Positions 8,205 through 13,841 of a stretch of DNA of 64,000 nt are shown here, one piece after another. The stretch lies in assembly GCA_018268395.1 (NCBI GenBank), contig JAFDWQ010000009.1, positions 186,001 through 250,000 on the forward strand. Reading direction: 5' to 3'. The notes under the pieces were generated by a model. It did not search any database. It saw nothing but the letters and a program-made list of their open reading frames with translations, and was not told where the DNA came from. How positions within the stretch are numbered: the stretch's first letter is position 1; every line of letters starts with the position of its first letter. This DNA is from Armatimonadota bacterium (GTDB lineage Bacteria > Armatimonadota > Fimbriimonadia > Fimbriimonadales > Fimbriimonadaceae). A program made the position numbers and the translations under genes.

Positions 8205-8718
8205 CCCCCTCCCTCGCCTGACGATGGTGCAGGTGGCGGAGGGTGATAATCCCCTCCGCCTGCAGGTGGGGTTTCCGGATGCCCCCTCGCCCCTCTGGGG
8301 GAGAGGGGGATGGGGGTGAGGGGCCGGTGCAGGTCAGGCCAAGGGTTCGGGGTCTTGGGTGGTTACGGCTCCCCCTCCCTCGTCTGCAGCAGATGCTTCG
8401 TGCTGCGAAGATGAGGGAGGGGCGAGGGGTGGGAGATCCGGAACTGCTCCACCCCCAACCCCCTCCTCCTATTCGGGGCAAAAACCATCCACTGGAAAAC
8501 GGGGTTCCGGATGCCCCCTCGCCCCTCTGGGGGAGAGGGGGATGGGGGTGAGGGGCCGGTGCATGTCGGGCCAAGGGTTCGGGGCTCCCCCTTCCTCGTC
8601 TGCAGCAGATGCCACATCCCCTGCACACGTTAGACCGGACGGCAGTACTGCTCCACCCCCAACCCCCTCCTTATGTTCGGGGCACAAGACATCCCCTGCA
8701 CACGAGGAGGGGGCTCGC
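8205..8718. repeat. Composite GC-rich intergenic repeat, two partial copies
   Basis: No gene is seen. The stretch is a mosaic of modules: a CCCCTCGCCCCTCTGGGGGA hairpin unit (about 8281 and 8516), 'GGCCGGTGCA..GTC.GGCCAAGGGTTCGGGG', 'CTCGTCTGCAGCAGATGC', a CTCCACCCCCAACCCCCTCC box and a 'CCCCTGCACAC' box. The segment about 8500-8717 recurs almost unchanged at about 13010-13331. It abuts the 3' end of the interrupted gene on the minus strand. Confidence 0.75.
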
Positions 8719-9885
8719 TCACACCCTCACGCGGCCGACGCGCACCAGGCCCGTCGTCTGCCCGGTGGACGCTTCGACCAGCTTGATGCTCGCCTCGTAG
8801 TCGCCCGGCGGCGCGGGGACGGTGACGCTCAGGGCGCCTTCCTCGAAGGCATAGAAGCGATGGAGCTTGTCGTGCCCCTTTCGAGGCTTCTCCGCCACCG
8901 AGCGCAGGCGTTGAAGATAGAGGGCGGTCGTGACCCCTGGCGAATTCGGGCGGTCGGAGGTGAAGGTCACGCCGGGGGACGGGTTTCGGGGCTCGGTGGT
9001 CGGGTTTCGGTGGTCGGTGGTCGGGTTGCGGTGGTCGGGGGACGGTTGGCCGGGATTGTGCGGAGAGCCTGCTTCAATCGCGTCAGCATCATTCCGATCC
9101 GATGTGCGTCCTCTAGCTCTGCGATGAGATCCAAGTTCGGGTAAATGCGCATCGTTGCCATCAGGAGTGTCGCAAGCTCGGCTTGGCTCCCGCTCGCCAC
9201 TCCCAGAAACTGGATGTACTCCTTGCGGTTGTTCCTGCCGTTGCCTTCCGCAATGTTCGCCGCAATCGACACGGCTGCCCGCCTGATCTGTCCGGTCAGG
9301 CCGTAGAGTTCCTCCTTCGGCAACTCGCTGGTCTTCTTGTAGACATCGGCAATGAGGTTCATCGCCAATTGCCAAACCTCCAGTTTCTCGAACGAACTCA
9401 TCGTGGCTAGATGATGGCGTCTCACCGAACACCGGCGACCGACTCTCGTCCACCGACGACCGATTCTCGGCAACCGACGACCGACTCTCGACCACCGAAA
9501 CCCGAACGTTATCGCCCAGGAACACGGCCTCGGGCGGGGTGCGGGGCGGGAAGGTGCCGGGGTGGAGGCGCATGTAGGTGCTCGCGAGGACGGGGAACAG
9601 CGTGCTCGGTCGCCACTTCTTCCCGCTTGGCCCCCCGTCCCCGTCATTCGCGACCCGCCGACAGAAGGCCTCCCACGCCTGGTGCTCCTCCAACGTGAGA
9701 CCGGCGAAGATCTTCATCGCCACCTGCCAGTCGGCGCGGCGGTCGAGTTGGGCGTCGGTGCGAGGGTCCTTGAGGCTGGGTCGCTCGCGGAGCACGGTCG
9801 TGCCGTCGGGCATCTGCACCACGACGGCGTTGCCCAGCCCGCCGCTGATCCCGGTCATCAAGGCCCCTGTCCTGATCGTCGCCAT
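8719..9885 (-). CDS. Orphan-family protein interrupted by an S23 cassette
   Basis: A 388-codon frame of the same orphan family as the genes at 37625-38329 and 45291-46217. The family part is residues 1-131 (ending in a 'GDNVRVSV' strand) plus about 303-388 ('SPGVTFTSDRPNS...' to the end). Residues about 132-302 do not match the family: they are translated, out of frame, from an inserted segment made of heptamer arrays around a four-helix-bundle gene. The frame stays open across the whole insertion. The start at 9885 has GACAAT 7 bp upstream and no Shine-Dalgarno. Function unknown; the mature product may be non-functional or may carry a disordered loop. Confidence 0.6.
   Translation of the reverse strand: MATIRTGALMTGISGGLGNAVVVQMPDGTTVLRERPSLKDPRTDAQLDRRADWQVAMKIFAGLTLEEHQAWEAFCRRVANDGDGGPSGKKWRPSTLFPVLASTYMRLHPGTFPPRTPPEAVFLGDNVRVSVVESRSSVAENRSSVDESRSPVFGETPSSSHDEFVRETGGLAIGDEPHCRCLQEDQRVAEGGTLRPDRTDQAGSRVDCGEHCGRQRQEQPQGVHPVSGSGEREPSRACDTPDGNDAHLPELGSHRRARGRTSDRNDADAIEAGSPHNPGQPSPDHRNPTTDHRNPTTEPRNPSPGVTFTSDRPNSPGVTTALYLQRLRSVAEKPRKGHDKLHRFYAFEEGALSVTVPAPPGDYEASIKLVEASTGQTTGLVRVGRVRV
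8967..9401 (-). CDS. S23/TIGR02436-type four-helix-bundle protein, nested
   Basis: A 144-codon gene in a different frame on the same strand as its host. Its product shows the hallmark pattern of the family linked to 23S rRNA intervening sequences: 'FEKLEVWQLAMNL', 'YGLTGQIRRAAVSIAANIAEG', 'EYIQFLGVASGSQAEL' and a final helix 'MMLTRLKQAL'. Related proteins include Avd of diversity-generating retroelements. The last ~20 residues (repeats of 'RPPTT') come from the flanking array and are probably acquired. The ATG at 9401 directly opens the first conserved helix. Its role is unknown; RNA or nucleic-acid binding is the usual suggestion. Confidence 0.85.
   Translation of the reverse strand: MSSFEKLEVWQLAMNLIADVYKKTSELPKEELYGLTGQIRRAAVSIAANIAEGNGRNNRKEYIQFLGVASGSQAELATLLMATMRIYPNLDLIAELEDAHRIGMMLTRLKQALRTIPANRPPTTATRPPTTETRPPSPETRPPA
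8973..9053. repeat. Heptamer array, left arm of the S23 cassette
   Basis: Degenerate G-rich heptamer repeats such as GGTTTCG and GTGGTCG. The 17 bases TCGGGTTTCGGTGGTCG at 9000-9016 are the exact reverse complement of 9489-9505, so the two arrays flank the S23 gene as inverted repeats. Confidence 0.75.
9424..9513. repeat. Heptamer array, right arm of the S23 cassette
   Basis: C-rich heptamers (ACCGACG, ACCGAAA and the like) in inverted orientation to the array at 8973-9053; perfect 17-bp inverted match at 9489-9505. The S23 start codon lies 22 bp inside this arm. Confidence 0.75.
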
Positions 9886-9892
9886 GTTGGGG

Positions 9893-9898
9893 ATTGTC
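9893..9898 (-). promoter_or_regulatory. -10-like box, candidate leaderless gene
   Basis: GACAAT on the minus strand, 7 bases before the ATG at 9885, in the context GCCGACAATCC. The same decamer precedes the paralogous gene at 45291. Confidence 0.4.
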
Positions 9899-10117
9899 GG
9901 CGCTCGCAGTCGTTCCGATCATGGTTGCGGCCCCTTTCTGCACGCTTCGTCGGCCCGTGGTCGTTCCGTCGTCGTTCCGTGGTCGTACCGTGGCGACGGC
10001 GCGACGGCGGCAAGACGAGGATTCGACGAGGCTTGGACGACAGGTGTGGGATGGGGGCGAAACGTGGTCGTGGACCCCCGCGTAAGAGCCTTGTAGGTTC
10101 CCGGAACCTCACGGGAC

Positions 10118-10474
10118 ATGGAAGGCGACCGACTTTCAGAGGAGCAATCGGCACTGCTGCGTCAAGCCCTCGAGCATGACCGGCTCGCGACGGTCAATCA
10201 GCTCATTCGTGCCGTGTCGAAACACCTGGTGGATCCCGACACCGACGTCCGCACACGCACGAGCATGCGCATGGCCGGCGGTGAGGGCGTTTGGGGCGTG
10301 TTCCAACGTAAACAGGCAGCCGCCAAGGCGGTCGGCCGACTTGGTGACGCCATGATCTCCCGAAGGGTCACGATCGAGGACATCGTGGCGAACGTGTGCG
10401 AATTGGTGCAGGAGGATTCCAGCGCCCGCGATGCGGTCGAGCGGGTCTCACTGGACGTGCTGGGTTTGGCGTGA
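10118..10474 (+). CDS. Small cytosolic protein of unknown function
   Basis: 118 residues, charged and mostly helical by appearance ('SEEQSALLRQALEHDRLATV', 'RKQAAAKAVGRLGDAMISR'), with no signal peptide or membrane segment. I do not recognise the family. It lies between the interrupted orphan gene and another unknown gene in the same direction. The 232 bp before it hold an imperfect tandem repeat of GTGGTCGTTCC-like units at about 9957-9996. Confidence 0.5.
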   Translation: MEGDRLSEEQSALLRQALEHDRLATVNQLIRAVSKHLVDPDTDVRTRTSMRMAGGEGVWGVFQRKQAAAKAVGRLGDAMISRRVTIEDIVANVCELVQEDSSARDAVERVSLDVLGLA

Positions 10475-10587
10475 TGTTGTCGAGGTCGAAGACCTGCCAT
10501 CAAAGAGGAACACGAACAGCTCATGGCAGAATGTATTCATCGACAGAGCGGCTTTAACCTGTTACCCTTGCCGCTGGAGGTAGGGCT

Positions 10588-10995
10588 TTGATCGAACGGT
10601 CGTTCCTCGAAGTCTTTGAGGAGGCAAACAAAAGATTGCTGTCCGGAAGGATTTCGGAGTCTTCGATGCTGTCTGAAATCGAGCAGACCGCAGCCCGAGA
10701 CGCAGCGTCCAGCGATGTCCTCATGGTCGGTATAGCGCTGGCCTGGAGATCGGGAAACCTGCCCCTCGCCGGAGATTTGCACAAAAGGCTCTTAGGTCGT
10801 GCAAGCTTACCGAGACCTTGGTGGACGGAGAGTCCGGACTTCAAGCTGGCATCAGGTGTTCTCGAAGAATCGATTGGAGGGGGCCTGGAGGATCGTCTTC
10901 AATCCCGCATGGAGGACATATTCGGACACTCCAAGTACGGTGGACTCATCGTAGACTTTCTCCGAGCTTCCAGCTTATTAGAAAGCGATGGCTAG
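10588..10995 (+). CDS. Small cytosolic protein of unknown function
   Basis: 135 residues, probably helical, with no signal or membrane segment. The start is TTG at 10588, supported by a strong Shine-Dalgarno (GGAGG at 10576-10580, 7 bases before). The family is not recognised. Position 113 bp after the previous small gene suggests a loose unit of two accessory genes. Confidence 0.55.
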   Translation: MIERSFLEVFEEANKRLLSGRISESSMLSEIEQTAARDAASSDVLMVGIALAWRSGNLPLAGDLHKRLLGRASLPRPWWTESPDFKLASGVLEESIGGGLEDRLQSRMEDIFGHSKYGGLIVDFLRASSLLESDG

Positions 10996-11021
10996 GACAC
11001 AGAGTAGCGCCAGCGAGGACC

Positions 11022-11243
11022 GTTGGGTGGCCAGGACAAGGCCGATGGTTCGTGCGGCTTTGTCCTGGTTCCGTGAGGAACACTCTGAAAACAGTGGCCG
11101 CTGCACCAAGCGGGGTCGAACCGCACCCGTGGACGCAAGGGTCATTCACGCAGGTCGGGCGACGAAGGCAAGTTCCTACGGAACCGGGCTGCCAACGGGC
11201 ACGAGCCATCCCCTTTCAGCCCGGCCACCCAACGAGAGGTCAC
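11022..11243. repeat. ~220 bp structured repeat, copy 1
   Basis: Together with the copy at 12464-12709 it forms a direct repeat around the HAF-like gene. Conserved structure is visible: CCAGGACAA (11031-11039) pairs with TTGTCCTGG (11060-11068), directly followed by the hairpin GTTCC-GTGA-GGAAC with a GNRA-type tetraloop. Part of the remainder also looks foldable. It could be a small mobile element or a non-coding RNA gene. The rest of the 325-bp gap between genes holds only the promoter of the next gene. Confidence 0.7.
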
Positions 11244-11308
11244 CCACGGTCAGGGCACCCGTCGACGAAAGCGTTCGGCAGGAGCTAGCGCTCTGTCCGT
11301 GTCAAGCC

Positions 11309-11314
11309 TACAAT
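11309..11314 (+). promoter_or_regulatory. -10-like box of a candidate leaderless gene
   Basis: TACAAT, 6 bases, then the ATG at 11321. No Shine-Dalgarno. Confidence 0.45.
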
Positions 11315-11320
11315 GACACC

Positions 11321-12340
11321 ATGAGGGTGTCGTGCGCGGTGACCTCGCTAGCTGTCGCGGCGATGCTGCCCACTTCGGGGCAGGCAGAGCTGCGTTTCCG
11401 CGTCGTCGACCTTGGGCCTGGAATCAGCTTCAGGGAAACGGGGACGAGGGTCAACTCGGCTGGATGGGTCTTGACCGCCCGTCCCTGGGTCTGGCGGCCG
11501 GCGTCGGCGTGGAACAAGACACCCACGCTCTCGAGGATCTTCGAAGCTCGGCCGATGGACCTCAATGACTCAGGTGGTATGGCGGTCCATCTGCAGAGCA
11601 GCGTTGGAGGGCACAGGACCGGAACATTCGACCCTGCAGGGCGCTTCCGCGAGATCGACATGCTCCCCGGCTTCAAGTACCGGACTACGAACGGCATCAA
11701 CGTCCATGGCGATGTCGTCGGCACCTGCGTCAGCTGGCCGGAGAACCGTGGACACGGATGGCTCTACAGGCCTGGCGTCGGCACGATCGACCTTGGCGAG
11801 TCGCCCGACGGGCCGGGCACCAACGCGGTCGACATCAACGACAACGGGGACGTCGTCGGGGTCCACTTCGAGACGGACTCTACAGGCGACAGATACGTGC
11901 CCCACCTTTGGTTGGGCGGCGTCGTATACGTCAACCTTGGCCGTTACCAGGGGAAAGACCTCTATCCGACGGCGATGAACATCCATGGGGACATCTGCGG
12001 GACATCCAGCTTTCTCGACGCTCCGCAATTGCGACTGGCTGACGGTACCTACATCCGGTTCGGCCCGATCCCGGGAAAGTTTGATTTCTGCGGTGCGCGG
12101 GACATGAACGACGACCGCTGGGTGGTGGGCTCGGGCTCGTACCAGGGCCAGGACCGCTCGTTCCTGTGGCGCCCGGGATATGGGCACGCCGTCCTTGAAG
12201 ACCTCGTGGACTGGACGGGCGCCGGCTATACGTTCCTCTCGGCCTGGGGCGTCAGCAACAACGGCAAGATCTGCGGCCAAGCCAAGAAAGAAGGGGAGAC
12301 GAAGATCCGCCCGTTCCTGCTCGAACCATACTACGACTAG
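11321..12340 (+). CDS. Secreted HAF-like repeat protein
   Basis: A 339-residue protein with a signal peptide (MRVSCAVTSLAVAAMLPTSGQA). The body is a series of degenerate repeats built on 'D(I/L)N(D/x)xGxxVG', for instance 'VDINDNGDVVGVHFE', 'MNIHGDICGTS' and 'RDMNDDRWVVGSGS', each followed by an aromatic strand like 'FLWRPG'. This is the HAF-type extracellular repeat, expected to fold as beta-propeller blades. It lacks the extra C-terminal domain of the paralogs at 24.1 and 46.9 kb. Function unknown. Two copies of a ~220 bp repeat flank it, which suggests duplication or mobility of the unit. Confidence 0.78.
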   Translation: MRVSCAVTSLAVAAMLPTSGQAELRFRVVDLGPGISFRETGTRVNSAGWVLTARPWVWRPASAWNKTPTLSRIFEARPMDLNDSGGMAVHLQSSVGGHRTGTFDPAGRFREIDMLPGFKYRTTNGINVHGDVVGTCVSWPENRGHGWLYRPGVGTIDLGESPDGPGTNAVDINDNGDVVGVHFETDSTGDRYVPHLWLGGVVYVNLGRYQGKDLYPTAMNIHGDICGTSSFLDAPQLRLADGTYIRFGPIPGKFDFCGARDMNDDRWVVGSGSYQGQDRSFLWRPGYGHAVLEDLVDWTGAGYTFLSAWGVSNNGKICGQAKKEGETKIRPFLLEPYYD

Positions 12341-12463
12341 TTTGAGGCAAGTTGTTTCCTCACGTGTCGCCTCAACGGGCCCGAAGAAACGTCCGCCCCC
12401 GCGCAACTACCGGTTCTGCCTCAGATCGTTACGGCGGGTGGCAAAACCAAGGGTGACCTCTCG
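12341..12463. other. Gene-free spacer
   Basis: I see no gene or clear signal in this stretch between the HAF-like gene and the second copy of the ~220 bp repeat. Confidence 0.5.
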
Positions 12464-12709
12464 CTTGGGTGGCCAGGACAAGGCCAATGGTTCGTGCGGC
12501 TTTGTCCTGGTTCCGTGAGGAACACTCTGAAAACAGCGGCCGTTGCACCAAGCGGGGTCGAACCGCACCCGTGGACGCAAGGGTCATTCACGCAGGTCGG
12601 GCGACGGAGGCAAGTTCCTACGGACCGGGCTGCAAACGGGCACCCCGGCCAAGGGCGACGGGGCAGGCGTGCCATGCCCTTTTAGCCCGGCCACCCATCG
12701 GGAGGTCAC
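12464..12709. repeat. ~220 bp structured repeat, copy 2
   Basis: Near-identical to 11022-11243 in its first ~150 bp, including the CCAGGACAA/TTGTCCTGG pair and the GTGA tetraloop hairpin. It diverges and carries extra bases near 12645-12675. Its end overlaps the stop codon of the HNH remnant on the opposite strand. Confidence 0.7.
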
Positions 12710-12882
12710 AGTTGTTCTGGCCGCCCGCCGATGTCTCCCGTCAAAAGCCATCGCAGGTCTTCGATTTTCATCGGTTCATCCGTCGCGTGGACGATTCGGT
12801 GGCAGTTCGCACAGAGCATCGCAAGATCCTCGGGCCTGGTCGTACCTCGGTCAGTTAAGCTCCCGAGTGGAACGCGGCCTAG
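12706..12882 (-). pseudogene. HNH endonuclease C-terminal remnant
   Basis: On the minus strand a frame without a start codon encodes 'LGRVPLGSLTDRGTTRPED' then 'LAMLCANCHRIVH', the second half of an HNH/McrA-type nuclease domain (zinc CxxC and the final histidine). The first half, with the catalytic His pair, is missing. The frame runs straight into the heptamer array at 12883, so the gene seems to have been broken there. Such HNH proteins are often part of restriction or mobile systems. Confidence 0.65.
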
Positions 12883-12957
12883 TCGGTCGGGGGTCGGGGG
12901 TCGGTCGTCGGTGGTCGGGTTTCGGGGCTCGGGTCTCGGGTCTCGGGGCAGCCAAGG
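12883..12957. repeat. Heptamer array at the broken HNH gene
   Basis: G-rich heptamers (GGTCGGG, TGGTCGG, GGTCTCG). It shares the 17-mer CGGGTTTCGGGGCTCGG with the left arm of the S23 cassette. Confidence 0.7.
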
Positions 12958-13331
12958 TGCTCCACCCCCGACCCCCTCCTCCTATTCGGGGCACGAACCA
13001 TCCGCCGGAAAGCGGGGTTCCGGACCCCCTCGCCCCTCTGGGGGAGAGGGGGATGGGGGTGAGGGGCCGGTGCATGTCGGGCCAAGGGTTCGGGGCTTCC
13101 CCTCCCTCGTCTGAAGCAGATGCCTCATCCCCTGCACACGTTAGACCGGACGGCAGTACTGCTCCACCCCCAACCCCCTCCTCATGTTCGGGGCACAAGA
13201 CATCCCCTGCACACGGAATTGGGAAAGCGGAACTGCTCCACCCCCAACCCCCTCCTCCTATTCGGGGCACCCTTCGGCTTCGCTCAGGGCAGGCTCTCCT
13301 TCGGAGACATCCCCTGCACGCGAGGAGGGGG
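12958..13331. repeat. Composite GC-rich intergenic repeat, longest copy
   Basis: Mosaic of the modules seen at 8205-8718: a CTCCACCCCC(A/G)ACCCCCTCC box three times (about 12959, 13161, 13240), the CCCCTCGCCCCTCTGGGGGA hairpin and the 'CCCCTGCACACG' box. It also carries the insert 'CCCTTCGGCTTCGCTCAGGG' (about 13270-13289), an inverted repeat often seen as a dispersed element in other genomes. No gene is seen. Confidence 0.75.
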
Positions 13332-13355
13332 CTACCGCTCTTTGCATGTGGCCAG

Positions 13356-13361
13356 TAAACT
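13356..13361 (+). promoter_or_regulatory. -10-like box of the hsp20-lon operon
   Basis: TAAACT, 6 bases, then the ATG at 13368: a candidate leaderless start. No CIRCE or other heat-shock operator was noticed. Confidence 0.4.
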
Positions 13362-13367
13362 GGAACG

Positions 13368-13841
13368 ATGCCGCGGAAGGAGCTGGACGAATGGATCCTT
13401 CAAATGGGGCTCGACATGCACCGCCTCAGCAACGAGATGGTGCCTGCCGCGCCGAAGCTCGCGATGCAGAAGGAATGGGCGCCGAGGATCGACGTGCTCG
13501 AGACGCCCGGCCACGTGCTCGTCAAGGCCGAACTGGCGGGCGTGCGGACGGGCCAGTTCGTGATCCAGTACAGCCCTGAGAAACATGTGCTCCTCGTCCG
13601 CGGGGAGCGGGCGGCGGAGTCGCTCGGGCCGGACATCCCGACGCTGCCCCATCAGCTTGAGATCGACTATGGGCAGTTCGCGCGCGAAATCCGCTTGCCG
13701 GACGTTCCTTTAGACGTGAACCTGGCCCAAGCCCACATCGCCTGCGGCATGCTGACCGTCCTGATCCCGAAATCTCAGGCCGCGGAAGAGACCCACGTCA
13801 TCGTCGAGCGGACGATCACGGTGCGAAGGAGGATCACGTGA
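13368..13841 (+). CDS. Hsp20/alpha-crystallin small heat-shock protein
   Basis: A 157-residue protein with the alpha-crystallin domain between about residues 38 and 150: 'PRIDVLETPGHVLVKAELAGV' opens it, 'HVLLVRGER' is an inner strand, and the conserved 'A.I..GMLTVLIPK' closes it (AHIACGMLTVLIPK; the usual A-x-x-x-N-G-V-L is A-H-I-A-C-G-M-L). Small heat-shock proteins hold unfolding proteins for refolding or degradation. The gene overlaps lon by 4 bp (ATGA), so the holdase and the protease are made together. Confidence 0.9.
   Translation: MPRKELDEWILQMGLDMHRLSNEMVPAAPKLAMQKEWAPRIDVLETPGHVLVKAELAGVRTGQFVIQYSPEKHVLLVRGERAAESLGPDIPTLPHQLEIDYGQFAREIRLPDVPLDVNLAQAHIACGMLTVLIPKSQAAEETHVIVERTITVRRRIT

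Noticed and set aside
8967-9401. Diversity-generating retroelement, because Avd resembles S23 proteins
   Set aside because: There is no reverse transcriptase and no template/variable repeat pair with adenine changes in the window.
8973-9513. CRISPR array
   Set aside because: The units are degenerate heptamers without unique spacers, and no cas gene is present.
11115-11140. tRNA- or tmRNA-like T-arm (GGTTCGACC-type loop on the minus strand) in the ~220 bp repeat
   Set aside because: No acceptor or anticodon stem can be built around it, and the flanking stem has a mismatch; kept only as part of a structured repeat.
13270-13289. Short inverted repeat in the composite repeat as a transcription terminator
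   Set aside because: No gene ends upstream and there is no T-tract; it fits a dispersed repeat better.
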